This document shows positions 17,793-26,660 of a stretch of 64,000 bases of DNA, piece by piece. The translations under genes were made by a program, and so were the position numbers. Under the pieces are notes generated by a model. It made no database searches. It was given only the letters and a program-made list of their open reading frames with translations, and was not told where the DNA came from. This stretch comes from Alphaproteobacteria bacterium (GTDB lineage: Bacteria; Pseudomonadota; Alphaproteobacteria; Caulobacterales; Aquidulcibacteraceae), in NCBI GenBank assembly GCA_016124655.1, contig WGNI01000001.1, positions 124,001 through 188,000 of the forward strand, given 5' to 3'. Position 1 is the stretch's first letter, and each line of letters opens with the position of its first letter.

Positions 17793-19045
17793 GATGCGAC
17801 CTTGATCAAAGCGTGTTTTTTCTTGCCGACGGATAATTTCACCACGCCGTCAACAATGTCCGCGCCGGAGAGCGCGGCGAATTCATCGGCGATGGTTGCA
17901 TTGTTGACGGAGACCGCGCCGGCCTTGATGTGGCGCTTGGCTTCGCCGTTGGAGGCGGTGAGGCCGGCGCGGGTCAGCGCGTCGATGACGCGCAGGCCAT
18001 CGAGGTCCGCGCGGGCGACATCGATGCTTGGAAGGCTGGCGCCGGCGCCGCCGCCTTCAAACGTCGCGCGCGCGGTGGATTCAGCCTCGCGCGCGGCGTC
18101 GCGGCCGTGCAGCAGCGCGGTCGCTTCATTGGCCAGCGCGATCTTGGCGTCGTTGATTTCAGCGCCCTGCAGGGCTTCCAGGCGCGCAATCTCCGCAAGC
18201 GGAAGATCGGTGAAGACGCGCAGGAAGCGGCCGACATCGGCGTCTTCGGCATTGCGCCAATATTGCCAGTATTGGTACGGGCTGAGCATGTCGGCGTTGA
18301 GCCACACCGCGCCTTGCGCGGTCTTGCCCATTTTTGCGCCTGACGCGGTGGTGATGAGCGGCTGGGTCAGACCGAAGAGCTCCACGCCGTCCATGCGCCG
18401 GCCCAGCTCGACGCCGTTGACGATGTTGCCCCATTGGTCGGAGCCGCCCATTTGGAGCGTGCAGCCGAAGCGGCGGTTCAGCTCCACGAAATCGTAGGCC
18501 TGCAGGATCATGTAGTTGAATTCGATGAAGGAGAGCGCCTGTTCGCGCTCCAGCCGCAGGCGCACGGAATCCATTGTCAGCATGCGATTGATCGTCAGGT
18601 GCCGGCCGACATCGCGGAGAAAATCGATATAGTTGAGCGCTAAAAGCCAATCGGAATTGTCGACGAGAATGGCGTCGGATTTTCCGTTGCCAAAGGCGAG
18701 AAACTTTTCAAACGTCCCGCGGATCGCGGCTGCGTTCGACGCGATCTGCTCTTCGCTCAGCAATTGGCGGGTTTCGTCCTTGCCGGAGGGATCGCCCACG
18801 CGCGTGGTGCCCCCGCCCAGAAGCGCGATCGGCTTGCCGCCGGCCTGCTGCAGGCGGCGCAGGAGCATGATCTGGGTGAGGTTGCCGACATGCAGGCTGG
18901 GCGCGGTCATGTCGAAACCGATATAGCCGGTCACGCCCTTGGCCGCCGCCGCGTCGAGGGCCGCAAGGTCGGTGCATTGGTGGTACTGCCCCCGCGCGGT
19001 GATCTCGCGCAGGAAGGGGGAGGCGACGGCGTCAGGCGTGGTCAT
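17789..19045 (-). CDS. tyrS: Tyrosyl-tRNA synthetase
   Basis: Charges tRNA-Tyr; 418 residues from the ATG at 19045. Class I signatures: the HIGH-type motif as HVGN near residue 52 and the KMSKS-type motif as KMGKT near residue 237. Other conserved blocks are [15 protein letters not shown] and [12 protein letters not shown]-terminal S4 RNA-binding domain is present (about residues 350-415). The length is normal for the bacterial TyrRS. Upstream on the same strand, 42 bases away, an FAD monooxygenase ends; downstream a miniprotein gene overlaps the stop. Confidence 0.97.
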   Translation of the reverse strand: MTTPDAVASPFLREITARGQYHQCTDLAALDAAAAKGVTGYIGFDMTAPSLHVGNLTQIMLLRRLQQAGGKPIALLGGGTTRVGDPSGKDETRQLLSEEQIASNAAAIRGTFEKFLAFGNGKSDAILVDNSDWLLALNYIDFLRDVGRHLTINRMLTMDSVRLRLEREQALSFIEFNYMILQAYDFVELNRRFGCTLQMGGSDQWGNIVNGVELGRRMDGVELFGLTQPLITTASGAKMGKTAQGAVWLNADMLSPYQYWQYWRNAEDADVGRFLRVFTDLPLAEIARLEALQGAEINDAKIALANEATALLHGRDAAREAESTARATFEGGGAGASLPSIDVARADLDGLRVIDALTRAGLTASNGEAKRHIKAGAVSVNNATIADEFAALSGADIVDGVVKLSVGKKKHALIKVAS

Positions 19046-19087
19046 GGGGCGCCGCGCTTACCACGGCGCGGCGCGCGCGCCAAAACC

Positions 19088-20584
19088 TCAGGCCGCGGGC
19101 CGCAAATCGGCCGCGGCGTCCAGGCCCAGGCCGGCGAACAGGTCGGCGCGCTCCGGACCGGGCTTGGGCGGGTAGAACGCAGCGTTGGCGCGGCGTCCTC
19201 GGGCCCAGTGGCCGGCGACGCGGAGCAGGTTGGCCGGTTGTTTCAGCCAGGCGTCCGGCGGGTCGAGCATGTGGAAGGCGCGCATGGCGTGGCGCATCAG
19301 CGCCAGATCGCGGCGCAGCGCGATGGCGACGCCGTCCTCGACGAAGCTTTTCAGGATGCGGCCGCGCAGGCTCGACTTGTGGCCCGGCGTCAGCGCGTGC
19401 TCCGCGCGGCGGATGGCGCTGCGGTCCTGCTGCAGCATGTTGTCGTAAAACGGGCGCAGCGCTGCACGCAGAGCGCGTTCGTAGGCGATCAGGCGCTGTG
19501 CGGGATCGGTGTGCGCGTCGAGGCAATCGCGCAGCGCTTCTCCGGCGATCGCGGCGAACGAGCATCCGCGCCCGTACAGCGGATTGGTGCGCACATGCGC
19601 ATCGCCCAGCGCGAAATAGTTCAGCACGGCGGGCGCGCCGTTCGGCGCAAACTCCCACCAGATCGATTTCAGATCGCCCATCGCATAGACCTTGCCGACG
19701 GGCTCGGCGCGCTCGGGATCGGTCCAAGGGATGAGGCCTGGAAGCTGTTGCGTGACGGCCTGGAAAATCTCCGGACGCACGATCGCCTTGCGCATCTCGA
19801 GTTCGACTTCCGGCACCGCAAGCGTGATGGAAAAGCAGCCATTATCGCCGGGAAACACGCCGAACTTGAGAAAGCCGAGATCGCCATTGCCGGGCGGATG
19901 TTCGCCGCGGCGCGGCTCTTCCTGGTTTGCGTGCAACCGATAATGGCGCGTGTAATAGAGGATGCCGGCGGGTTCGGATTCACACGCAATCGGCGCGCCG
20001 GCGGCGATGAGCTGATCGCGCGCGCCGCCGAGGCGCCCGCTGGCGTCGACGACAATGTCGCCGCGGATGTCTTCGTGTGCGCCATCGCGTTCATAGCGCA
20101 CGCCGCGCACGGACCAGGGCGTGGTCTTTTCGTCGATGATCAGGCTGCGCATCATCGCGCCGGCGATGATCTCCACATCCGGCAAGGCCTGCACATAATC
20201 GCGGATCAGCCATTCCAGCGTGGTGCGGCGGCTGGTGATGATGGTGAGGTCGCTGTCCTCCGGCGCGGGCGTGTAGGTCGCTTTCAGCTGCGGCGAGAGC
20301 ACGCCGTCGAAGGGCAATTCGCGCACGCCGGCGTCGAGCAGGCGCGCGAGAAGCCGTGGGTGGCGGGCTTTCAGAATGCCGCGCAACCGCGCCAGGAACG
20401 CGTGGCTGTGGCGCAGATGGGTGACGCCGCCGCGGCGCCAATCGTGGAACGCTGCGTCCAGTCCGCCCTCGGGCGGCGGGGGATCGCGCTCGAGAAGCGT
20501 CAATTGACGGCCGGCGCCGGTCAGCGACAGCGCCGTGCAGAGGCCCGCAATGCCTGCGCCGATGATGATGACGCGTTCGGTCAT
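19088..20584 (-). CDS. FAD-dependent oxidoreductase/monooxygenase
   Basis: Flavoprotein of the p-hydroxybenzoate hydroxylase fold, 498 residues from the ATG at 20584 (MTERVIIIGAGIAGL). The N-terminal dinucleotide motif G-x-G-x-x-G is intact and is followed by the acidic residue at the end of strand 2 (LLERD). A second FAD contact is visible as NPLYGRGCSFAAIAGEALRD near residue 345. The enzyme resembles halogenase/geranylgeranyl-reductase-type monooxygenases, but I cannot name the substrate. A start 27 bases further upstream is possible but adds only arginine and proline. It may be cotranscribed with tyrS. Confidence 0.82.
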   Translation of the reverse strand: MTERVIIIGAGIAGLCTALSLTGAGRQLTLLERDPPPPEGGLDAAFHDWRRGGVTHLRHSHAFLARLRGILKARHPRLLARLLDAGVRELPFDGVLSPQLKATYTPAPEDSDLTIITSRRTTLEWLIRDYVQALPDVEIIAGAMMRSLIIDEKTTPWSVRGVRYERDGAHEDIRGDIVVDASGRLGGARDQLIAAGAPIACESEPAGILYYTRHYRLHANQEEPRRGEHPPGNGDLGFLKFGVFPGDNGCFSITLAVPEVELEMRKAIVRPEIFQAVTQQLPGLIPWTDPERAEPVGKVYAMGDLKSIWWEFAPNGAPAVLNYFALGDAHVRTNPLYGRGCSFAAIAGEALRDCLDAHTDPAQRLIAYERALRAALRPFYDNMLQQDRSAIRRAEHALTPGHKSSLRGRILKSFVEDGVAIALRRDLALMRHAMRAFHMLDPPDAWLKQPANLLRVAGHWARGRRANAAFYPPKPGPERADLFAGLGLDAAADLRPAA

Positions 20585-20641
20585 GTCCAGGGGCCTAGCA
20601 CGGGGCCGCAACGGCGCCGCAAGCCTTCGCGCGTGAGCGGA

Positions 20642-21295
20642 TCACGAATGGGCGAAGATGTCGGTCTCTTCCCAGCCGGCGAGATCGAGCGCTGCGCGCG
20701 TGGGCAGAAAGTCGAAGCAGGATTGGGCGATTTCCGAACGGCCTTCGCGCGCGAGAATGACGTCGAGCTTGGCCTTCAGGTCATGGAGATGCAGGACGTC
20801 GGACGCCGCGTAGGCGAGTTGCTGATCGGTCAGCGCGTCGGCGCCCCAATCGGAGCTCTGCTGCTCCTTTGAAACATCGCGGCCGAGCATTTCCTTCACC
20901 GCGTCCTTGAGGCCATGGCGGTCGGTGTAGGTGCGGGCCAATTTCGAGGCGATCTTGGTGCAGTAGATCGGGGCGGGGATGATGCCGAGATCGCGCATCA
21001 TCATGGCCACGTCGAAGCGCGCGAAGTGAAAGATTTTCAGGCGCTCGGGATCGGCCAGAGCGCGCTTTAGATTGTCCGGCGCGGGGCCTTCCTGGCGCAA
21101 TTGCACGAGATGGGCTTCGCCGCCGCCGTCCGACATCTGCACCAGCGTGAGGCGGTCGCGGATCAGCGACAGGCCCATGGCCTCGCTATCCACCGCGATC
21201 GGGCCGGAGAACGTCACCTCTGCGGGCAGGTCGCCCTGGTGCAGGAACACCACGACATTGCGGCCGTCGACGGTGAGGGAGAGTTTCCGGGTCAA
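20642..21295 (-). CDS. rnd: RNase D-like 3'-5' exonuclease (single DEDDy domain)
   Basis: 3'-5' exonuclease of the DEDD superfamily, 217 residues, read from a TTG start at 21295 with AGGA upstream; no ATG fits the conserved N-terminus. Exo I is A-V-D-S-E-A-M-G, Exo II is FHFARFDVAMM and Exo III is YAASDVLHLHDL, so the four acidic residues and the Tyr are present. It lacks the HRDC domains of E. coli RNase D, as do most short alphaproteobacterial versions. It lies 84 bases downstream of a tRNA-Leu gene on the same strand. Since RNase D trims tRNA 3' ends, the arrangement is suggestive, but cotranscription is only inferred. Confidence 0.9.
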   Translation of the reverse strand: MTRKLSLTVDGRNVVVFLHQGDLPAEVTFSGPIAVDSEAMGLSLIRDRLTLVQMSDGGGEAHLVQLRQEGPAPDNLKRALADPERLKIFHFARFDVAMMMRDLGIIPAPIYCTKIASKLARTYTDRHGLKDAVKEMLGRDVSKEQQSSDWGADALTDQQLAYAASDVLHLHDLKAKLDVILAREGRSEIAQSCFDFLPTRAALDLAGWEETDIFAHS

Positions 21296-21379
21296 AAGGC
21301 GAATCCTAACATCGCGCCATCATAGGGCGCGCGCGCGGGACGGCCAATTGGCGGGGGGTGATCGCAAGCGTTGCGATGA

Positions 21380-21466
21380 TGGTGCCCAGAAGAGGACTCG
21401 AACCTCCACGTCCTTGCGAACGCCAGCACCTGAAGCTGGTGCGTCTACCAATTCCGCCATCTGGGC
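21380..21466 (-). tRNA. tRNA-Leu, anticodon CAG
   Basis: 87 bases on the minus strand folding into a class II cloverleaf. The acceptor stem is GCCCAGA with TCTGGGC. The anticodon stem CCAGC/GCTGG carries the loop TTCAGGT, so the anticodon is CAG (read at 21432-21430). The T arm contains GGTTCGAGTCC. A long variable arm is present, as in leucine tRNAs. The 3' CCA is encoded (21382-21380). Confidence 0.97.
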
Positions 21467-21548
21467 CCGGTGCGCGTGCGCCTCGGAGCGGGCGGATGTA
21501 GGGGAGGGCGGCGTCGGCGTCAATCGCGGCCGCGCGGGCGCCGCATGG

Positions 21549-21585
21549 GCCGCGCCAGGAGAACCCAGCGGGGTCCCGGCGCGGC
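21549..21585 (-). terminator. Stem-loop downstream of the cold-shock gene
   Basis: GCCGCGCC and GGCGCGGC form a perfect eight-pair stem with further pairing of GGGA and TCTCC inside, beginning about 10 bases after the csp stop codon. There is no T-run, so it may be a stability hairpin rather than an intrinsic terminator. Confidence 0.45.
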
Positions 21586-21594
21586 TGGCTTGCG

Positions 21595-21804
21595 TCAGAG
21601 CAGCTTGATGTTGGCGGCGGAGGCCTTGCCCTTGCGCGGGTCCATCTTGGACTCGAACGAGACCTTCTGATTGTCGCTCAAGCCGCGCAGGCCGGAGCGC
21701 TCCACTTCCGAAATGTGCACGAACACGTCCGGTCCGCCTTCATCCGGCTGGATGAAGCCAAAGCCCTTCTGACCATTGAACCATTTCACTGTTCCCGTCG
21801 CCAT
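21595..21804 (-). CDS. cspA: Cold-shock domain protein (CspA family)
   Basis: Single-stranded nucleic-acid-binding protein, 69 residues. I chose the ATG at 21804 because [10 protein letters not shown] is the canonical CspA start and AAGGGAA precedes it; a start seven codons upstream adds nothing conserved. RNP1 is KGFGFIQP and RNP2 is VFVHISEV, both intact. It is expected to act as an RNA chaperone. The 403 bases upstream hold a cluster of repeats. Confidence 0.96.
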   Translation of the reverse strand: MATGTVKWFNGQKGFGFIQPDEGGPDVFVHISEVERSGLRGLSDNQKVSFESKMDPRKGKASAANIKLL

Positions 21805-22207
21805 GCGCGGTTCCCTTCTGAGCAATACGTCGCCTGCGCGGATGTGCGCAGACGAATCGAACGGCGTGAAAAGAGGGGCAAAGGACGCGCGCCAAACGCG
21901 AAGATAGCACCGGCACGGCCGTCAATGCGGGTCCTATAGGCGCATCCCGCGGCGAAAGCGAGGCGTAAGACCATATCTGCTTCACATTGGCTCTGGGCCC
22001 GGGCTCGGCGCCCTTGGTTTTTCGGGTCTTTTCGCAAAAACCGGTTCCCACTTTTGGCTGACGCGCCGTTTTCCATATCGCGCGTCTTTTCGCCAAAACC
22101 GGTTCCCATCCTGGATCAAGTCCAGGACAGGCCTTTTGGCTGACGCGCCGTTTTCCATATCGCGCGTCTTTTCGCCAAAACCGGTTCCCACTTTTGGCTG
22201 ACGCGCT
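21805..22207. other. 403-base intergenic region: csp upstream region plus repeat cluster
   Basis: No supported gene. The part near csp (21805-22020) contains its promoter region, though I could not define promoter boxes. The part from about 22030 to 22207 is a cluster of near-identical repeat units. A 79-residue open frame across the repeats reads the same peptide several times and is not a credible gene. Confidence 0.6.
22031..22207. repeat. Clustered palindromic repeat, three units
   Basis: Three tandem copies share AAAACCGGTTCCCA and TTTTGGCTGACGCG, linked by CGTTTTCCATATCGCGCGTC. In the middle copy a 24-base palindromic piece (ATCCTGGATCAAGTCCAGG and on) is inserted between the two halves. 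The same combination occurs at 40898-40954. ACCGGT is a perfect palindrome at the centre of each unit. The cluster sits directly after the petR stop codon. It resembles fragments of a dispersed intergenic repeat common in alphaproteobacteria. Confidence 0.85.
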
Positions 22208-22915
22208 CTAGTCCAGCGCAAGCTTGTAGCCGACGCCGCGCACGGTCTGCAGGAAGATGGGCGCGCGGGGATCGTGCTCGATCTTGCGCCGCAGCCGCGT
22301 GACCTGAACGTCGACGCTGCGCTCCATGCCGGCGGAGGTCTTTTTGGCCAGTTCCTCGCGGCTGATGGGGTCGCCGCCCTTGGCCGCGAGCACGCGCAGC
22401 ATCGAGGCTTCGGCCTCGGTCAGGCGCACGACGCGGCCGTCGCGGGACAGTTCGCCGCGGGCGAGGTGGAACTGGAACGGGCCAAACCGCGCGATCTCGG
22501 GGGCTTCGGCGGCGCGGGCGGCGGCGCGGCGCAGGATGGCGTTGATGCGCAACGCCAATTCCTCCGGCTCGAACGGCTTGGCCACGTAATCGTCGGCGCC
22601 GATCTGCAGGCCGCGGATGCGGTCTTCGGCCAGGCCGCGCGCGGTCAACAGCACGATCGGCACGTTGGAGGATTTGCGCACGCTGGCGGCCAGCGAGAAT
22701 CCGTCCTCCTGCGGCATCATCACGTCGATGATCAGGAGATCGAATTCGAACGCCTCCAGCAATTTGCGCGCGCTCTGGGCTTCGGCCGCCGCGGAGACGC
22801 GCGCCCCGCCCTTGGCGAGGTAGCGCTTCAGGAGCTCTCGGATGCGGTCGTCGTCGTCGACAATGAGGATGTGGGCGGGGCGCTCGAGCGCGTCGATCTC
22901 GGGCGCAGCGCTCAC
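22208..22915 (-). CDS. petR: OmpR/PhoB-family response regulator, PetR-like
   Basis: DNA-binding response regulator of 235 residues. The receiver domain (about residues 14-125) has the acidic pocket VDDDD, the phospho-acceptor in LLIIDVMMPQ and the switch lysine in AKPFEPEEL. A winged helix follows (about residues 140-233; VDVQVTRLRRKIE is the recognition-helix region). The MarR-family gene upstream overlaps it by four bases (ATGA). This MarR-plus-OmpR pairing matches PetP/PetR of Rhodobacter, which affect cytochrome bc1 expression and photosynthesis. No histidine kinase is adjacent, also as in that system. Target genes here are unknown. Confidence 0.88.
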   Translation of the reverse strand: MSAAPEIDALERPAHILIVDDDDRIRELLKRYLAKGGARVSAAAEAQSARKLLEAFEFDLLIIDVMMPQEDGFSLAASVRKSSNVPIVLLTARGLAEDRIRGLQIGADDYVAKPFEPEELALRINAILRRAAARAAEAPEIARFGPFQFHLARGELSRDGRVVRLTEAEASMLRVLAAKGGDPISREELAKKTSAGMERSVDVQVTRLRRKIEHDPRAPIFLQTVRGVGYKLALD

Positions 22916-23400
22916 GCGGGATCCTCCGCGGCGAGCGCGCCCAGCACAACACGGGCGCCGGCCACGGCGTCGCCGCCGGCGGCGCGGAAGACGTCGCCCA
23001 GGCGTTCGCGCAGGGCATGGGAGGCGGCGCGTTCGGCGATGCGGCCGGGCTCGGTCAATTTGAGAAGGCGTTGGCGGCGGTCCTGAGCGGCGGGGCGGCG
23101 CTCAATAAGGCCGGCGCGCTCGAGATCATCGAGCACGCGGGAGAGGCTCTGTTTGCGCACTTCCAGGCGGGCGATGAGGTCGGAGACGGCGAGCGGCTCG
23201 GCGCGGCGGATGGCGGCCAGAGCTCGGTAATGGGCGGCGCCCAAACCCCGCGCCTCCAAGGGTTCTTCCGCGGCGCGCCAGAAGCGGCGCGCGGCGGCGA
23301 AGACCAGCTCTACCGCGCGGTCCAGCTCCTCTTCGCGAAGATAGAGCCGGCTCTCAGCGTCTGGCGCGGCGACGGCGGGTCCGGCTTGGTTGACAGGCAT
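22912..23400 (-). CDS. petP: MarR-family transcriptional regulator, PetP-like
   Basis: Winged-helix regulator, 162 residues from the ATG at 23400. The open frame extends to 23535, but that part overlaps the divergent ilvE gene and is arginine/serine-rich. The wHTH is clear around residues 50-130: LAVSDLIARLEVRKQSLSRVLD is the helix-turn-helix region and DRRQRLLKLTEPG the wing. It is the first gene of the petP-petR operon and its stop overlaps the petR ATG. The start lies 59 bases from the ilvE start, so this short region must hold both promoters. Confidence 0.88.
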   Translation of the reverse strand: MPVNQAGPAVAAPDAESRLYLREEELDRAVELVFAAARRFWRAAEEPLEARGLGAAHYRALAAIRRAEPLAVSDLIARLEVRKQSLSRVLDDLERAGLIERRPAAQDRRQRLLKLTEPGRIAERAASHALRERLGDVFRAAGGDAVAGARVVLGALAAEDPA

Positions 23401-23459
23401 GGCCAAGAGGCAGAATGGTCCGAAGCGCTGCGCGAGGCAACTGCGCACGGAGCATGCGG

Positions 23460-24338
23460 ATGTCGGAAGCCCCTTACCACGATCGTGACGGCTGGATCTG
23501 GAAGAACGGCGAATTTGTGCCCTGGCGGGACGCAAACGTGCACGTTCTTACCCATGGGCTCCACTACGCCTCGGCCGTGTTCGAGGGCGAGCGCGCCTAT
23601 GAAGGCGTGGTGTTCAAATCGCGCGAGCATTCGCAACGGCTGCATCTGTCGGCCAAGCTGATGGGTTTCGACATTCCCTACAGCGTGGAGGAGATCGACC
23701 GCGCGAAGGCCGAGACGGTGGCGCGCACAGGGCTGAATTCGGCCTATCTGCGCGCGATCGCGTGGCGCGGGTCGGAGAAGATGGGGGTCGCGGCGCAAAA
23801 CAACCGCATCAATCTGGCGATCGCGGCCTGGCACTGGGGCGATTATTTCAAGGACAAGATGAAGGGCATCCGGCTGACCATCGCGCCGTGGCGGCGTCCG
23901 GCGCCGGACACCGCGCCGTGCCAGGCCAAGGCGGCGGGGCTCTACATGATCTGCACCCTCTCCAAGCACGCCGCGGAGGCGGACGGCTACCAAGACGCGC
24001 TGATGATGGATTGGCGCGGGCAGGTGGCGGAGGCGACCGGCGCCAACATCTTTTTCGTGCGCGACGGCGTGCTGCATACGCCAATCGCGGATTGCTTCCT
24101 CAACGGGCTGACGCGGCAGACGGTGATTAGCTTGGCCAGGCGCCGGGGCATCGAAGTGATCGAGCGCGCGATCTGGCCGAACGAATTGGCGAGCTTCTCG
24201 GAAGCGTTTCTCACTGGCAGCGCGGCGGAAATCTCGCCGATCGGGGAGATCGCCTCGATCAAGTACAAGCCGGCCAAGGTGACCGAGCAATTGATGGCGG
24301 ATTTCTCCGCGCTGACGTTGCGCAAGAACGCGGCTTGA
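23460..24338 (+). CDS. ilvE: Branched-chain amino acid aminotransferase
   Basis: PLP fold-type IV transaminase acting on leucine, isoleucine and valine; 292 residues. The ATG at 23460 follows GGAG; upstream in-frame ATGs lie in the divergent promoter. Signatures: the N-terminal VLTHGLHYASAVFEG, the PLP lysine in CTLSKHAAEADGYQDAL and the family motif VAEATGANIFFV. The end (GSAAEISPIGEI) holds the PLP phosphate contacts. It diverges from petP and is followed by a long palindromic repeat. Confidence 0.96.
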   Translation: MSEAPYHDRDGWIWKNGEFVPWRDANVHVLTHGLHYASAVFEGERAYEGVVFKSREHSQRLHLSAKLMGFDIPYSVEEIDRAKAETVARTGLNSAYLRAIAWRGSEKMGVAAQNNRINLAIAAWHWGDYFKDKMKGIRLTIAPWRRPAPDTAPCQAKAAGLYMICTLSKHAAEADGYQDALMMDWRGQVAEATGANIFFVRDGVLHTPIADCFLNGLTRQTVISLARRRGIEVIERAIWPNELASFSEAFLTGSAAEISPIGEIASIKYKPAKVTEQLMADFSALTLRKNAA

Positions 24339-24371
24339 GGGGTGCGAGGGGGATATCGCCGCTCCCCACAA

Positions 24372-24512
24372 CCCTCTCCCCTTGTGGGCGAGGGTGATTT
24401 CGCGACGCGAAATCGGGTGAGGGGTGCGCGCTCACGCTTTTGAGCCTTTCGCAAACACCCCTCATCCGTCGCTCGCTGCGCCCGCGCCACCTTCTCCCAC
24501 AAGGGGAGAAGG
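24372..24512. repeat. Large nested palindromic (MITE-like) repeat between ilvE and uvrC
   Basis: About 140 bases with perfect 13-base inverted ends: CTCCCCTTGTGGG at 24376-24388 and CCCACAAGGGGAG at 24496-24508. An inner pair, GTGAGGGGTG and CACCCCTCAT, nests inside. Each arm also forms a small hairpin. It carries no open frame of its own and resembles short non-autonomous repeats that are frequent in alphaproteobacterial genomes. Confidence 0.85.
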
Positions 24513-24572
24513 AGGGAAGCGACAGCCGTTGCGCCCATTTCGCAACGCCGCGAAACGCCTTACCTAAACGCC

Positions 24573-26660
24573 ATGGCCAAAGCCGATAAAGCGCCCGCGC
24601 CGGACCTGACGGCGCTGCCGGTGGAGGATGTCCCCACCGACGGCCTGAAAGGCGTGGAGGCCATCAAGGAGGCGTGGAAGCGTCTGCCGGGCAAGCCGGG
24701 CGTCTATCGCATGATCGGCGAGGACGGCGAGGTGCTTTATGTCGGCAAGGCGCGGTCGCTGAAAAACCGCGTGGCGCAATATGCGCAAGGGCGCGGGCAC
24801 ACCAATCGCATCGTGCGCATGCTGCAGCTGGTGTGCAGGCTGGAGGTGATCGTCACCGCGACGGAAACCGAAGCGCTTTTGCTTGAAGTGAACATGATCA
24901 AGCGGCTGCGGCCGCGCTTCAACGTCTTGATGCGCGACGACAAGAGCTTTCCGTTCATCGCCATTCGCACAGACCATGACGCGCCGGCGCTGCAGAAGCA
25001 TCGCGGGGCCAAGCGCTTCAAGGGCGAGTATTTCGGGCCGTTCGCGTCGGCCAACGCGGTCAACCGCACGCTCAACACGCTGCAGAAGGCGTTTCTTCTG
25101 CGCACCTGTTCGGATTCGGTTTATTCCGCGCGAACGCGGCCGTGCATGCTGCACCAGATCAAGCGCTGCGCGGCGCCATGCGTCGGGCTCGTGGATGCTG
25201 CGGAGTATTCTGCGCTGGTGGAGGATGCGCGTGGGTTTTTGCGCGGGCGTTCGGACGCCTTGCAGGACCGGCTGGCGCTCGACATGCGCGAGGCCGCCGA
25301 AGCGCTGGAGTTTGAGAGGGCCGCGCGCATCCGCAACCGCATCCGGGCGCTCGCGGCGGTGCGCGCGGCGCAAGGCATCAATCCGCAGACATTTGAAGAC
25401 GCCGATGCGTTCGCGATCCATTGCGAAGGCGGGCAGACCTGCGTGCAGGTGTTCTTCTTCCGCGCAGGGCAGAACTGGGGCAATCGCGCGTATTTTCCGC
25501 GCAACGAAAGCGGTTTGGACGAGGCCGCGGTGCTGGAGAGCTTCATCGGCCAATTCTATGACGGCGCCGATCCGCCCGCGCTCGTGCTTGTCAACATCGA
25601 ACCGGAGAACGCGCCGCTCTTGCAGGAGGCGTTGAGCGCGCGTGCGGGACGCAAGGTGGAGATCTGGCGCCCCGAACGCGGGGAAAAGAAAGACATCATC
25701 GATCAGGTCACGCTGAATGCGCGGGAGGCGCTGGCGCGGCGGGTCGCTGATAGTTCTGCGGTGGCGAAATTGTTGGATGGCGTGGCGGAGACGTTCGCGC
25801 TGAAGGCGCCGCCGGAGCGCATCGAAGTCTATGACAATTCCCACATTCAAGGCACGAACGCGGTCGGCGCGATGATCGTGGCGGGGCCGGACGGGTTTGA
25901 GAAAAACCAATACCGCAAGTTCAACATCAAATCCGCCGAGGTCACGCCGGGCGACGATTACGCGATGATGCGCGAAGTCCTGGGGCGGCGGTTCGCGCGG
26001 TTGGCGCGCGAGAGCGAAGCCGCCGCAATGCCCCCCTCGTCGCTTCGCGACGCTCCCCCCGTAGACGGGGGGAGAGACGATGCACATCCTCCCCCGTTTA
26101 CGGGGGAGGTGGTTGAGCAAAGCGAAACCGGAGGGGGCCTTTTCAAGATCGCCGACGGCGGCGTGGATTTCTCCAAGGAAAGCGATGCGGAGACCGAGAC
26201 GCGCGCGGCGGCGTGGCCGGATCTGATTTTGATCGACGGCGGCGAGGGGCAGCTGAAAGCCGCGCAGGATGCGTTGGAGGCGGCGGGGTTGAAGGGCCGC
26301 GTGGTTCTTGTCGGCGTGGCGAAAGGCGTCGATCGCGACGCCGGGCGCGAACGTTTCTTCATGACCGGGCGGGCGCCGTTCCGGCTCGATGAGAAAAGTC
26401 CGGTCCTGTATTATCTGCAGCGGCTGCGCGACGAGGCGCACCGCTTCGCCATCGGCGCCCATCGCCAGAAGCGCAGAGCCGACATCGCGAAAAATCCGCT
26501 CGATGAAATCCAGGGCGTGGGGCCGTCGCGCAAGCGCGCGCTGTTGGAGCGGTTCGGCTCTGCGCGCGGCGTGGCGCGCGCGGCGCTCTCTGAGCTTGAA
26601 GCGGTTGAAGGCGTCAGCACGGAATTGGCCAAGCGCATCCATGACTTCTTCCGCACCTGA
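24573..26660 (+). CDS. uvrC: Excinuclease ABC subunit C, carrying an in-frame repeat insertion
   Basis: Makes both incisions in nucleotide excision repair; 695 residues. The GIY-YIG nuclease is near residues 45-130 ([22 protein letters not shown]). A UVR domain lies around residues 240-275. The RNase H-like second nuclease is seen as [16 protein letters not shown] and [12 protein letters not shown]. Two helix-hairpin-helix motifs close the protein ([17 protein letters not shown]). Residues about 486-522 are encoded by a 109-base palindromic element and read as proline/glycine-rich sequence (PPFTGEV and similar) with no counterpart in UvrC as I know it. The frame stays open through it. The last 20 bases overlap pgsA. 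Confidence 0.96.
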   Translation: MAKADKAPAPDLTALPVEDVPTDGLKGVEAIKEAWKRLPGKPGVYRMIGEDGEVLYVGKARSLKNRVAQYAQGRGHTNRIVRMLQLVCRLEVIVTATETEALLLEVNMIKRLRPRFNVLMRDDKSFPFIAIRTDHDAPALQKHRGAKRFKGEYFGPFASANAVNRTLNTLQKAFLLRTCSDSVYSARTRPCMLHQIKRCAAPCVGLVDAAEYSALVEDARGFLRGRSDALQDRLALDMREAAEALEFERAARIRNRIRALAAVRAAQGINPQTFEDADAFAIHCEGGQTCVQVFFFRAGQNWGNRAYFPRNESGLDEAAVLESFIGQFYDGADPPALVLVNIEPENAPLLQEALSARAGRKVEIWRPERGEKKDIIDQVTLNAREALARRVADSSAVAKLLDGVAETFALKAPPERIEVYDNSHIQGTNAVGAMIVAGPDGFEKNQYRKFNIKSAEVTPGDDYAMMREVLGRRFARLARESEAAAMPPSSLRDAPPVDGGRDDAHPPPFTGEVVEQSETGGGLFKIADGGVDFSKESDAETETRAAAWPDLILIDGGEGQLKAAQDALEAAGLKGRVVLVGVAKGVDRDAGRERFFMTGRAPFRLDEKSPVLYYLQRLRDEAHRFAIGAHRQKRRADIAKNPLDEIQGVGPSRKRALLERFGSARGVARAALSELEAVEGVSTELAKRIHDFFRT
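26030..26138. repeat. Palindromic element inserted in frame within uvrC
   Basis: Begins GCCCCCCTCGTCGCTTCG and ends GAGGGGGC, so the ends are inverted repeats. Two hairpins lie inside (CTCCCCCCGTAGACGGGGGG and CCTCCCCCGTTTACGGGGG). A related copy with the same ends and the TCGCTTCGCGAC block lies at 28280-28366 in intergenic DNA. The 109-base length is not a multiple of three, so a small flanking duplication or loss must have kept the frame. Confidence 0.85.

Noticed and set aside
22031-22207. Possible CRISPR array
   Set aside because: The repeats are not separated by unique spacers of equal length; the linkers are also repeated. No cas gene is in the window.
21982-22221. A 79-residue minus-strand open frame over the repeat cluster
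   Set aside because: It reads the repeated DNA several times, giving the same peptide, with no ribosome site.
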